64,000 bases of DNA from Marinitoga hydrogenitolerans DSM 16785 (GTDB lineage: Bacteria; Thermotogota; Thermotogae; Petrotogales; Petrotogaceae): NCBI RefSeq assembly GCF_900129175.1, contig NZ_FQUI01000002.1:1-64000 (forward strand), in the 5' to 3' direction. The position numbers and the translations under genes are program-made. Below are positions 53,127-63,100 of the stretch, piece by piece (position 1 is the stretch's first letter; every line of letters begins with the position of its first letter). Below the pieces are notes generated by a model. The model made no database searches and was not told where the DNA came from. It saw only the letters and a program-made list of their open reading frames with translations.

Positions 53127-54299
53127 CTATAATTTTATTTTGTGATTCATTTTAGTTTTTTTTATTTTTAAATAATAGTTATTTTCCTTTGTTATTTCTC
53201 CATTATGAAACTCTTCTCTTATTACATTTATCCCATATTTTTTCAATTGATAAACTTTATCGGGATTATTAGTCATTAAAATAATGTTTTTTATATCTAA
53301 AGATTTTAAAATTTGTGCTGCAATTGCATAATTTCTATTGTCAATAGGCATACCTATTTCTAAATTAGCTTCCACTGTGTCTAACCCTTTATCCTGTAAT
53401 TCATAAGCTCTTATTTTATTTGTAATACCTATATCTCTTCCTTCTTGTCTTAAATAAATTATTAATCCATCACCTATATTATTTATTTTTTGCATAGCTA
53501 AATGTAATTGACTACCACAATCACATTTTTTTGAAGATAAAACATCTCCTGTCACACATTCAGAATGTATTCTTACATGTAAAGGTTCTTTCTTTAAATC
53601 TCCTTTATATATAGCAAAATGCTCTTTGTTATCAAAATTGTTTTCAAAGCCTATAATTTTAAAATTTCCATACTTTGTAGGTAGTTTTGCTTCTGCAACA
53701 GGCTTTACATATAATTGTTTTTTTATTGCTTCAACATAAATTTCTTCCACATTAATCAATGGTATATTATATTTAGATGAAATGGATTTTATATATTCAT
53801 AATTATGTGAATCACCATTTTTATCTAATATCTCAATAAGAACAGAAAAAGGTTTATATCCCAAAAATTTCATTAATTCTACAGAAGTTTCAGTATGTCC
53901 TTTTCTATTATTAATACCAATACTACCCAATAATTGTATATGTCCTGGATATTTAAACTCTGATATATTTTTTCCCGTCGCTATTTTTTTAATTGTAATA
54001 GCTCTATCTTTTGTAGATATACCTGTATTTGTACTAATATAATCAACAGTAATGAAATAATTCGTTTTAAGCGTATCAAGATTATTAGTAGGAAGCTTAA
54101 AAAATCCTTGACTTAATAGATAATCTTCCTCTGATGCTAAACATAATAATCCTTTTCCTTTTTTAACAAAAAAATTTATTATTTCTTCATTTACCATTTC
54201 TGCTGGAAAAACAAAGTCTGCTTCGACCTCTTTTTTTTCATCCCAAATAATTATTGGTTTATTCAATTCAAAAGATTTGATAATATTTTTTATATTCAT
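53127..54299 (-). CDS. ribBA: RibBA: 3,4-dihydroxybutanone-4-phosphate synthase / GTP cyclohydrolase II
   Basis: This protein feeds both branches of riboflavin synthesis. Residues 1 to about 200 form the RibB domain and about 200-390 the GTP cyclohydrolase II domain. The latter is well conserved: VRIHSECVTGDVLSSKKCDCGSQL with the zinc cysteines, then LRQEGRDIGITNK. The RibB domain is divergent: the usual DDEDRENEGD active-site loop reads WDEKKEVEAD. TGIS, PGHIQLLG and KGHTETSVEL remain. The start is the ATG at 54299 after GGAGGG. The same frame is open for 47 more codons through the riboswitch leader, which is an artefact. Confidence 0.92.
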   Translation of the reverse strand: MNIKNIIKSFELNKPIIIWDEKKEVEADFVFPAEMVNEEIINFFVKKGKGLLCLASEEDYLLSQGFFKLPTNNLDTLKTNYFITVDYISTNTGISTKDRAITIKKIATGKNISEFKYPGHIQLLGSIGINNRKGHTETSVELMKFLGYKPFSVLIEILDKNGDSHNYEYIKSISSKYNIPLINVEEIYVEAIKKQLYVKPVAEAKLPTKYGNFKIIGFENNFDNKEHFAIYKGDLKKEPLHVRIHSECVTGDVLSSKKCDCGSQLHLAMQKINNIGDGLIIYLRQEGRDIGITNKIRAYELQDKGLDTVEANLEIGMPIDNRNYAIAAQILKSLDIKNIILMTNNPDKVYQLKKYGINVIREEFHNGEITKENNYYLKIKKTKMNHKIKL

Positions 54300-54320
54300 A
54301 ATATCCCTCCTAATAATAAA

Positions 54321-54346
54321 ATTGCCCTGGATTTCTCCAGGGCAAT
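54321..54346 (-). terminator. Riboswitch-controlled terminator hairpin
   Basis: An 11-bp perfect stem (ATTGCCCTGGA with TCCAGGGCAAT on the minus strand) is closed by a GAAA tetraloop and followed by TTTTATTATT. It ends 10-20 bases before the ribBA ribosome site and is the likely expression platform of the FMN riboswitch. Confidence 0.8.
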
Positions 54347-54430
54347 AATTCCAATAAAAGTATATGATGAATATAGCAAATAACAAAATCATAAAAAATA
54401 TAAAAACTATTATCATATAGCCTTTAATTT

Positions 54431-54552
54431 CTCCTCCCATCCAGACTTTAACTGTCGGCTCCGGAATTACACCGGATCAACCTCAACTAAACAATTAAGG
54501 TTCGCGGGCTTTAACCGCCGGTCGGGAATTTCACCCTGCCCCGGAGAATATT
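54431..54552 (-). promoter_or_regulatory. FMN riboswitch (RFN element)
   Basis: The minus strand contains the conserved RFN blocks in order: CCGGGGCAGGGTGAAATTCC, CGACCGGCGGTTAAAGCCCGCG, a variable stem, then GGAGCCGACAGTTAAAGTC and GGATGGGAGGAGA. It sits about 130 bases upstream of ribBA and controls the riboflavin operon through the downstream terminator. Confidence 0.96.
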
Positions 54553-54564
54553 CAATTTTATGCT

Positions 54565-54593
54565 ATTATAACATACTATCAAAAAAAAAGCAA
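54565..54593 (-). promoter_or_regulatory. Promoter of the riboflavin operon
   Basis: On the minus strand, TTGCTT (54593-54588), 17 bases, TATAAT (54570-54565) starts the riboswitch leader. The -35 box lies inside the terminator of the upstream gene. Confidence 0.75.
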
Positions 54594-54612
54594 CCTCATA
54601 TGAGATTGCTTA
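54581..54612 (-). terminator. Intrinsic terminator of the LPP20-like gene
   Basis: The minus strand reads AGCAATCTCA-TA-TGAGGTTGCT, a 10-bp stem with one G-U pair, followed by eight U residues. It separates the upstream gene from the riboflavin operon. Confidence 0.85.
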
Positions 54613-54630
54613 ATATATTCATATCTGATT

Positions 54631-55296
54631 TTACTTTATTGGTGTATTTTTAAATGCTTCTTCTAAGACTTTATTTAAATTTTCATAGAATTCTTTTCCC
54701 TGTTCTCCTAATTGTTCAATTAAATAAGATTGTTGTTGTAATAAGGAAAATGCAGTTTTAGGATTATACACTAAAACAGAATGATATTCAATCCTTCCCG
54801 CTTTCATTACATAATATTTAGCTACAACTTCAGCACCAGTTTGAATAGTTTTAGCAAAATTCGAACTAACATTTTTAAATACATTATTTGTTACAGATAT
54901 TACCTTATCATTGTCTGTTCCAGTAGTTGTATTTTGTAATACTCCCTGAGCTCTTTGTTGAAAATTAGTCACAACAGAATTCAAATATCTTGATAATTGT
55001 TCTCGTGCATCTTGTTCTGCTTGATTATACATTACTGAACCCATACCAGGAGCTCCCTCAGCTATTCCATCAAAATACAACAAAAATCCTTCTTTTTTAA
55101 GCTGTTTTAACTCAGAACCTTTACCTGCTTTTTTAAACTCAATAACTGCTTCTTTAGGAATTTCTGCAATTTTCACACCATCAATATCAAGCGGTTTAAA
55201 AGGATACGTTAAAGTGTGATATAAAAAAATTCCTCCAAGTAATAAAGCTAATACTCCTAATCCTACTCCAGTCCATAATACAACATTATTATCCAT
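54631..55296 (-). CDS. Membrane-anchored LPP20-like protein of unknown function
   Basis: This 221-residue protein has a single N-terminal transmembrane helix (VLWTGVGLGVLALLLGGIFLYH) and an extracytoplasmic domain. The middle region (NQAEQDAREQLSRYLNSVVTNFQQ) is the amphipathic helix typical of LPP20-like proteins, where a residue run AxxDAR-L is followed by a beta sheet (AKYYVMKAGRIEYHSVLVY). Such proteins associate with the envelope and flagella in some bacteria, but no role is known here. It is monocistronic with its own terminator, and has GGAGGGGAT upstream of the ATG. Confidence 0.65.
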   Translation of the reverse strand: MDNNVVLWTGVGLGVLALLLGGIFLYHTLTYPFKPLDIDGVKIAEIPKEAVIEFKKAGKGSELKQLKKEGFLLYFDGIAEGAPGMGSVMYNQAEQDAREQLSRYLNSVVTNFQQRAQGVLQNTTTGTDNDKVISVTNNVFKNVSSNFAKTIQTGAEVVAKYYVMKAGRIEYHSVLVYNPKTAFSLLQQQSYLIEQLGEQGKEFYENLNKVLEEAFKNTPIK

Positions 55297-55448
55297 ATAA
55301 TCCCCTCCTTCAAAATTTCATTGTCTAAATTATACATTTTATATTAAAATTATATCATAAATCACAAAAATTTCAATTAATAAATATTGATTTTTAAAAT
55401 TTTTTCATATATAATAATTCGTAAAGCTAAATAATGAGAGGTGATTAA

Positions 55449-56588
55449 ATGGATAAAAAATTAAAAAAATATTTTTTTGCAAATTCTATATTAGCATATT
55501 CTTTTATAACAATATTGATTTCTCCAATGTTTGCAAACAAATTAGGTTTAAGTATATATGATGCTGGTTTAATATTCTCCACAGTTTATGGGGTTCAAGC
55601 GATTTTAACTTTTTTGCTTGGGCATTATTTTGAAAAAAAATCTCCAAATTACGGTCTTGCTTTAGGAAGAACTCTTTTTGCTTTAGGTAATATTGTATTA
55701 GCTTATGCTTTTAATTCGTTCTTATATTTACTTGCACAAATATTAATTGGGAGTTTTGAAATTTTTTCCCCATTATTAAGCATGTATGAAAGAGCTATTA
55801 TTCCCCCCAAGCAAAGAGAAAGATTTTATAAATATCTCTTAATTATTTCAGAAGGGATTAAAGTTATTTTATTTTTACCTTTATTATTTTTTATTAACTA
55901 TAATAACACTTCATTAAGTTTTTACAGGAATGTTTTTATTTCCGTATTCATTTTAAATATATTTTATACATTTTTTATTTTGAAAATTTTACCTTTTGTA
56001 AAAAGCGGAAGCGATCTTCACAAAGAACATATTGAAATCCACAAACCTAATTTAAGAAAATATTTAACCGTTTTAATAAACCAAATAATATTTTTCGCAA
56101 ATTTTGGTTTCGGCAGTTATTTAATAATCTCCTATTATATTAAAGAAACTTTAAATGGTGATTCAAAAATTATGATAATTTATGAAATAATTTTTTCTGT
56201 TACTATTTTAACTTCACTTGTATGGAGAAAATTTATAAAACTTGATAACAAAAATAGATTAATTTTAGGAACTTTTATAATGGCGTTTTTTTATTTTGCT
56301 CTTTTATTCAAAGGATGGATTACTTTTTATCTGTCACATGTTATTTTAGGTACGGGATTTGTTCTTTGGTTCTCTGCCAAAGAGCCTTTAAAACAAGAAT
56401 ATGCCCCCATTAATTTTGGAAGATGGGAAGGTTTGTTTAATGGTTTAAATCTTTTTTCAAAAATTTTCACACCTGCTTTGGCTGGATATATCGCCTATAA
56501 GTACTCATATAACACCGTTTTTATTATTTCATTTGTTGTTCTTTTAATAAATTCATTAATTACCTATATCGGATTAAATAAAACTTAA
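55449..56588 (+). CDS. Major facilitator superfamily transporter
   Basis: This 379-residue membrane protein has about eleven hydrophobic helices. The N-terminal helix pair and the loop GHYFEKKSPNYGLALGRTLFALG match the MFS loop 2-3 signature region (G-x-x-x-D/E-R-x-G-R-R variant). The substrate is unknown. It ends just before a small promoter driving the next gene on the same strand. GAGAGGTGAT precedes the ATG. Confidence 0.8.
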   Translation: MDKKLKKYFFANSILAYSFITILISPMFANKLGLSIYDAGLIFSTVYGVQAILTFLLGHYFEKKSPNYGLALGRTLFALGNIVLAYAFNSFLYLLAQILIGSFEIFSPLLSMYERAIIPPKQRERFYKYLLIISEGIKVILFLPLLFFINYNNTSLSFYRNVFISVFILNIFYTFFILKILPFVKSGSDLHKEHIEIHKPNLRKYLTVLINQIIFFANFGFGSYLIISYYIKETLNGDSKIMIIYEIIFSVTILTSLVWRKFIKLDNKNRLILGTFIMAFFYFALLFKGWITFYLSHVILGTGFVLWFSAKEPLKQEYAPINFGRWEGLFNGLNLFSKIFTPALAGYIAYKYSYNTVFIISFVVLLINSLITYIGLNKT

Positions 56589-56605
56589 TTGAATTACTCC
56601 GCCTT

Positions 56606-56633
56606 TTGCAATTATTGTAAAATAGAGTATAAT
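56606..56633 (+). promoter_or_regulatory. Promoter of the exported-protein gene
   Basis: TTGCAA (56606-56611), 16 bases, TATAAT (56628-56633). The leader to the ATG at 56652 is only about 12 bases and consists mostly of the GGAGGTGAT ribosome site. Confidence 0.7.
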
Positions 56634-56651
56634 ATAAGCGGAGGTGATATT

Positions 56652-57308
56652 ATGAATAAAATTTTAATCTTTTTTTTCATCTTTTTTCTATTTATATTTT
56701 CTTTTTCTGAAAAAATTACATTTGAAAATTTCGATACTTTTTATGAAAATAATAAAATCGCATGGGATTATGATATTTCATACGAAGGTTCAATATTATA
56801 TTATCTTAATTTCAAAAATTTAGAAATTCCTCAAGATTTGGTTTTTATAACAGAATATAAAAGTGTTTTAATCTCTGGAACAAAAAAAGGATACACTTAT
56901 AAGCTAAAAGTCACTGCTAAAAATATTGATAGAGAATTTTTAGGTAAAAGTGATGAGGCGACTTTAATAATTTATGATAATGATGAAGAACCTTTAAGAA
57001 TTATCGGCACAAAAATAATTAAAAATGATGATGAAAAAATCATCCATTTCATTTTAAGAAATGTTTCTCAAAAAATTATTACAAGCTTTGAAATGAGATA
57101 TTGGGGACTTGATATATTAGGAAATCCAATCAGAATAAATAGACGCTCTTTTTTAAAACATGAAGAAAAAAACATAGAAATTCTACCATTTGAATTTTAT
57201 GATGTTTATATAACAATAGAAAACAAACCCGCTCTTAGATTTGCAAAGGGAGATATATGGGAAATAACATTTAACGATGAATCATTTTGGAAAAAAATAA
57301 TAGAATGA
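56652..57308 (+). CDS. Exported protein of unknown function
   Basis: I do not recognise this 218-residue protein. It has a clear signal peptide (a very hydrophobic run after MNKILIFF, ending FSFSEK) and a mature part rich in alternating beta-type segments (RIIGTKIIKNDDEKIIHFILRN, DVYITIENKPALRF), suggesting one or two immunoglobulin-like beta domains of periplasmic type. The start is the ATG at 56652 next to GGAGGTGAT; the longer frame upstream overlaps the promoter. It has its own promoter and is probably monocistronic. Confidence 0.65.
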   Translation: MNKILIFFFIFFLFIFSFSEKITFENFDTFYENNKIAWDYDISYEGSILYYLNFKNLEIPQDLVFITEYKSVLISGTKKGYTYKLKVTAKNIDREFLGKSDEATLIIYDNDEEPLRIIGTKIIKNDDEKIIHFILRNVSQKIITSFEMRYWGLDILGNPIRINRRSFLKHEEKNIEILPFEFYDVYITIENKPALRFAKGDIWEITFNDESFWKKIIE

Positions 57309-57337
57309 AAAGCTGTTTTCCAAAAAATTATATATTA

Positions 57338-58498
57338 CTAAAAACATAAAGATTCTACAAATTTCATATATTCTTTTTGCTTTTTTTGGTATTCTTCAAA
57401 TCTATTTATCTTTGAATATTTATCAAAATAATCAAAAATTTCTTTTTCTAATATTGTAACATCATATTTAGACTTTAACTCCGAAAGTATTTCTTTAACT
57501 TTCGACTTAAAATCTTCGTACCCTATCATTTCATATAGGTATATCGAATATTTTTTCAAATCTTCAAATTTAAGTTTATTTTGCCCCTTAATCATCAACC
57601 ACTCTAAAATAAATCTTTTTAAATTTTTTTCAACATAAAAAATAAAATCTTTACTTGGAACATATGGTGGTTCATGAATAATAGTAATATCCTTTTCCGG
57701 GCAATAATATGTTTTAAATATAGGATCTTTTGGCTTTATTCCTGCATACTCATTTCCATTTTCATATATTAATCGTGATGCTAATAATAATGCAAAATCT
57801 TCTCCACGGGGTATTTCTAAAGGGTAAAACATTTTTTGAGCAAATTCTTTTCGTATTATCATATTACCGCCAAAACCAAATATAGCTTCTTTTAAATCAT
57901 TAGTTTTAGATAATCTAATAATATCTTTATCCATAGATTCATTTTTTCTCCAACTTTTTAAAATATCTTTTCCTAAAATTCTTATTGTTTCATTTTTTTC
58001 ATATGGGGCAGTGATCAAATATTTATCAGGATTTTTTGTCAAAATTTCTTTAGCTTTTATAATATAATTTTTTCTTAATAATTCATCATCATCTATTTGT
58101 ATAATAATATCTTCATTATTCATAGTAGGGAATATAAAACCAAGATTCCTTATTTCAGAATATCCTTTTGTTGAAAAGAAATTTGAGTTGTATTTTTCTC
58201 TGTACTTTTTTATGTCTGTATTTGTATATAAATAATATTTAAATTTCAATTTTTTTAATATTTTTTCTGTTTTTTCTTTGATTTCATCATCGTGAGAAGT
58301 ATTTTCATGTGCTGCTATTGAAAAAATATAAACATTTAATTCATCATTTTCATCCATATTTAAATTATTAATGCTTTTTATTGTTTTATACAATGTATTT
58401 TTTTGTTCAAATTCATTTAATGGTGTTGGATGATCAAAGTTATCTACAAGATTTTCATTAACTCTTATATAAGTATTTATAACGATAGCAAATTTCAT
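57338..58498 (-). CDS. GT2-like glycosyltransferase
   Basis: This 386-residue protein begins FAIVINTYIRVNEN, the GT-A type N-terminal strand. It has a clear DxD-like metal motif (IIIQIDDDELLR) and a C-terminal acceptor-site segment (PRGEDFALLLASRLIY, the ED pair of family 2). It is a nucleotide-sugar transferase by fold. Its neighbours degrade mannose glycans (GH130, GH38), so it is odd in this position and may rebuild a mannosyl compound. It is the last gene of the operon. Confidence 0.65.
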   Translation of the reverse strand: MKFAIVINTYIRVNENLVDNFDHPTPLNEFEQKNTLYKTIKSINNLNMDENDELNVYIFSIAAHENTSHDDEIKEKTEKILKKLKFKYYLYTNTDIKKYREKYNSNFFSTKGYSEIRNLGFIFPTMNNEDIIIQIDDDELLRKNYIIKAKEILTKNPDKYLITAPYEKNETIRILGKDILKSWRKNESMDKDIIRLSKTNDLKEAIFGFGGNMIIRKEFAQKMFYPLEIPRGEDFALLLASRLIYENGNEYAGIKPKDPIFKTYYCPEKDITIIHEPPYVPSKDFIFYVEKNLKRFILEWLMIKGQNKLKFEDLKKYSIYLYEMIGYEDFKSKVKEILSELKSKYDVTILEKEIFDYFDKYSKINRFEEYQKKQKEYMKFVESLCF

Positions 58499-58551
58499 AA
58501 ATATCCCTCTTTCTATATAATTTTAGTTATATTAGTTTTCTGTTATAAATA

Positions 58552-60135
58552 TTAGGAACTTAATATATCCATTAATTTTGCAGATGCAACTCCGATTACT
58601 TTATCACCTCCGTCATAATAAAATAAAAGTTCATCTTTATCTTTTATTATTTCATTTGAATCTTTATTTTTCATAGTTATTCCATTAGTAAATACAACAT
58701 TTGGTGCCCAACCATATAATTCATAATCTTCTTCTGGTAAAAATATAGGTTTCTTTGAACGATAAAGGATTTCTGATGGATTGTTTGGATTTAGTAAAGC
58801 TACACCTAACATATAACTCCTTCTGCCTTTATTAATTCCAACTCCGTGATAAATCAATAATAATCCATGTACAGTTCGCAAAATCTGTCCCGCACCTATT
58901 CTTTCTGAATCCCATTTGTTTTTTCTAGTTTTCAAAATATCCACAAAATCATTATTCCATATTTCTTCAATTTTATTTGAATAACTAATAGCAATATTTT
59001 TTTTTTTAGATATCATTGGTCTGCGTAATAATGCATGTTTACCATTTATCTTTTCTGGAAATAAGACGGCATTTCTATCATAAGTATTAGGAAACAAAAG
59101 TCCATGTTTTGTCCATTTGTTTTTAATTTCGTTTTTCGAAATATCTTTTAGATTAATAAAATCTTTTATATCAATAGAAGCTAATGCAATTTGAGTTTTA
59201 TCAGAATAGGCCGTATAAGTCATATAAATCTTTTTATTTATTATTGTTAGACGAGGATCTTCTACACCACCTCTTTCACGTTTCCTTTCATTTAATTTTT
59301 CGTTTTTTGGTATTTCATATTCTGTAGTAGGAATGAAAATTGGAAAATCTAATCTCCCGTCAATATCTAAACCGTTTTTGCTCCATGCTAAACCAAATCT
59401 AGAAATATGATCATTTCCAAAAGCTCTATAAACTATGTAATGTATGCCGTCTATTCTAAGTGCAGCTGGATTATAAACCAATTTTGATTCCCAGTCGTTT
59501 TTTGGAATTGGTGATAATATTGGATTTTTTTCATATCTTTTTAAAATACTATTTTTTTCAAATAAATCTTTTACGGGTATATTAAATAAAACTTTACGAA
59601 AGTCATAACTAGTACCATTAATATAATCCCTTTTAAATTTTGATAATGAGATTATATCATCAAAAAGCATTTCTTCTCCATCTATAATAAATTTTTTACT
59701 ATTTAAATCTTCCCATTTTTTTAAAACTAATCTTACTTTTTTTATTATTTCATTTTTTAAAATAATTAAATCTAAAATCATTTCATCTTTTTTTGCTGAA
59801 ACTTTTTTATCATTTAATTGTTCAACTAAATAAAACAAACTATTTGGATTAGCATCAATCTTTCCAATTATTGAATCAATAACTATAGCTCCTTTTTTTA
59901 TCTTACCTTTTAAAATCTTTGAGTTACCTAAAACTGCTGCTCCGGACTCTATTACAACATCTTTCCCTAATTCTGCATGCTGATCTATTAATACTCCATC
60001 TTTTAAAATTATATCAAATTTTTTTCTTAATCTTTCATCAAAAAACATCTTTTTTATTATTTTAGGTAATAAATGAATATCTTTATAGTTAGGTATTAAA
60101 TTAGTAAATTTAGATAAATATAATTGATTCACCAT
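58552..60135 (-). CDS. GH130-family enzyme with N-terminal hexapeptide-like extension
   Basis: The 527-residue protein has a C-terminal GH130 propeller from about residue 205: ILKRYEKNPILSPIPKNDWESKLVYN, HYIVYRAFGNDHISRFG, catalytic GGVEDPRLTIINKKIYMTYTAY, and ERIGAGQILRTVHGLLLIYHGV. Residues 1-200 are not part of a normal GH130. About 55-90 (AELGKDVVIESGAAVLGN, then KIKKGAIVIDSIIG) look like left-handed parallel beta-helix turns, followed by a coiled helix region. The enzyme should phosphorolyse beta-mannosides, possibly Man-GlcNAc cores left by the neighbouring alpha-mannosidase. The ATG at 60135 follows AGGTGGG. Confidence 0.8.
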   Translation of the reverse strand: MVNQLYLSKFTNLIPNYKDIHLLPKIIKKMFFDERLRKKFDIILKDGVLIDQHAELGKDVVIESGAAVLGNSKILKGKIKKGAIVIDSIIGKIDANPNSLFYLVEQLNDKKVSAKKDEMILDLIILKNEIIKKVRLVLKKWEDLNSKKFIIDGEEMLFDDIISLSKFKRDYINGTSYDFRKVLFNIPVKDLFEKNSILKRYEKNPILSPIPKNDWESKLVYNPAALRIDGIHYIVYRAFGNDHISRFGLAWSKNGLDIDGRLDFPIFIPTTEYEIPKNEKLNERKRERGGVEDPRLTIINKKIYMTYTAYSDKTQIALASIDIKDFINLKDISKNEIKNKWTKHGLLFPNTYDRNAVLFPEKINGKHALLRRPMISKKKNIAISYSNKIEEIWNNDFVDILKTRKNKWDSERIGAGQILRTVHGLLLIYHGVGINKGRRSYMLGVALLNPNNPSEILYRSKKPIFLPEEDYELYGWAPNVVFTNGITMKNKDSNEIIKDKDELLFYYDGGDKVIGVASAKLMDILSS

Positions 60136-60173
60136 TTCCCACCTTTCAATTCTGATAATTATCAAATTTTTAA

Positions 60174-63100
60174 CTAATCTTTGCTTCCAATATTTTTAGA
60201 GCTTTTATATTTTTGATAATAATACTCATAAATATATTCATATACACGTTTATTAACTCTAGCGTTATTTAGTAAATATCCCAATTCTCTCAATTCTGAT
60301 TTAATTTTTTTTATCAGATGAAGAAAATCTTCTGTATTTCTTTTATATGTTTCAAGATATTTTTTTTGAGATAAAATTACAGATATTTTAGCTTCCAAAA
60401 AAGCCCTTTCATAAGACATTATTTCATTTTTAATTTTATGATATTCATATTGTATCTCTATAAATTTATCAGAATTCTTCATATTCCTTAATTTGTTTTC
60501 AAGCTTTTTTGCTAATTTTTTAGCTTCTTCTAATTTTTTTTCTATAATCTTCATTCTTTTTTGTTCGCTTTCTATATCTTCTTTTAATATTAAAGGCACA
60601 CTTTCGTATAATTGAAAATCTTTATCAATATTTAATTCAAAATCTCTATTAATTATTTTAAAATAAAAAGAATTCATATTTTTATTCTTTATAATATTCT
60701 TCATATCAAAATCTAATTTAAAAGTTACTATTTCTTTTGGTTCTACTTTAAAAGAAATCTCGTTATTGCTGATAATTTCTACTTTTCCAATATTATCTTC
60801 ATATAAATTTGTTATATAAGCATTTTTGATTTTAAAAATAGTTGAAATTTTTCCAGAGACTTTTTTATCAAGCGTGTTAAATAATCTAATAATTATTCCA
60901 TCATTTTTTTCTGCAATTTTTAAAGAAGATAGCTGTAATGAATTATTTTCAGATATTAACTCAAAAAAATTATTTTCATCTTTTAATATTCCAATATGAT
61001 TATCAGTTTTGACAATTAATGGTTCTATGTTGAACTCAAGGCTTTTATAATATGACATACCATCAACATGAGAACCTTTATGAGGATAAATAGCATATTC
61101 AAATTCCATTTTTCTTAAACATTGAGCATCTGGTGTAAATATTATCGGACCTGCATCTCCTATTCTTGTTAATAAATCATTTCTTGCTAACCATCCTACA
61201 GCTCTAAAAAGAGTTAGCGCTATAGTATTTTTTTCAGGTAAAATTTCATATTCAGTCAAACCTTTATTTAAAACAGAAATTCCCTTTTCTCCATCATTTA
61301 TATCAACAAAATATTGTTGATTAAATGTTGTTATTGGTTTATTTTCTCTAGCACCAATGATTATTCTTTTTACATTATCCGGTATCAAAGTATCATCAAA
61401 CTTTTTTTGTTTAATGCTTCTTTTCATTATATCAAATTGAGAACCGGCAAAAGAATGCTTTGAATTCAATTCTGTAGGAAATAAAATTCTCAAACGATGA
61501 TCTTTAACAGTATTTTTTATTTCTGTTTTAATCTTTATTACAGGAGAATTTGATTCTACAATAACCCAATGAATAATTGGCATTTCCCTTAATATTTTAG
61601 TTCTTGTCTTTCTATCTTCTGTTAATGATTCAGGTAAAAGCAAACTCAAACTAATTTTAACAACAACCTTAAGAGGGCCTTTTTCAATAAATTCTATCTT
61701 AGCTTTATTTTTATTATTTGTAATAATTACATCTTTTTCGGGATAAGAATAATTGTATTCATCACCAGCATCTGCCTCATCAATTACAGTACATAAATTA
61801 TTATACGTATAATTATTTATTTTATCTGTTAAATCTAATGTACCATTAGAATTTAGAATAACTTTCAAATATTTATTCTCTATTATATTCTTTTTCGTGA
61901 CCACTTTATCATAATTCAAATATTTTATCTTTGAATTTTTATCTTTTCTTTTGAGATAAATTGTTTTGTATCCCATTGCTGGAATTTCATTTAGCAAAAT
62001 AAATATTTTGCCATCTTTTCCTTTTTGAAAGGGTATATAATTATTATGTGAATCCAAAATATAAAAGTTTTTTTCATCTGTTTTTAAAGTAATAATTTTA
62101 TTTTGTAATTTATAAGGCATATTATTAAAAATAATATAAGGATCTTCTTCTAAAGATGTATCGATATACGAAACTATTTGTTTTAATGAATTCATAGAAA
62201 CTTCTTTTGATAAAGAGTACGATTGTTCAAATCTTTTTTCCATATCTATATGAACATCATCAATACTAACACCACAAATACTATCATGCGGATGATTCTT
62301 CAATAACATCTTCCAGCTATTTTCAATTTTTTCTTTTTCATACATACCAGTAAACAACCAATTGATAGTTGAGAAAGGTTCTGTGTACTTTTCTAACTCA
62401 ATTTGACATCTATGATTTAACAATTTTAGATACATTCGCGAAGAAAGAACACCAGGAAATACAGAAATAAATCTTCCACTATAAAGTGCTCCTTTTAATA
62501 CTTTTAATTTAGGAGAATATTTTTTAATTTCTTCTATATACTCTTCAGGAGTACTTTGTTTGACTTTTATATTTGAAAATTCTGTATTTCTTAATACAGG
62601 AAAAAAATTATCTGGTTTCATTTCCTGATCATATCCATTCATTAATAATACATTCGGCGTAGTTGCAAAAGGATATATTTTTTTTACTTCATTTTCGATT
62701 CTCTCTTTAAAAATTTCTTTGTATTCGCCTAATCTCATAGCATTTCTGTAACTACTTAAAAGATAAACCGATAATATCTGACTTCCATCCGGACTTTCCC
62801 ATAAAAACTCGGAATTAATATCAGTTGGTTCCATCTCAATGCCACGCCATAAAAAAAGACCCTTAATATCAAATTTTTTATGTATTTGTACCGCTTGAGA
62901 AATTTGACCAAAATTATCTAACAACCATCCTACTTTCATAACATTTCCATATTCTTCTGAAATTTGATGCCCAATTAATAAATTTCTTACTAAAGCTTCT
63001 CCGCTTGTAAGCTGCCAATCTGGTTGCAAATAATATGGTCCTATAAATAATCTTTTTTGTTGTACATACTTTTTTAATTTTTCTTTGTATGAAGTAACAT

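Noticed and set aside
54300-54440. 47-codon in-frame extension of RibBA
   Set aside because: It runs through the FMN riboswitch edge and the terminator hairpin and has no ribosome site; the ATG at 54299 has GGAGGG.
57286-57325. Possible terminator of the exported-protein gene
   Set aside because: TTTTGGAAAA pairs with TTTTCCAAAA but with a 20-base loop and AT-only stem ends; too weak to call.
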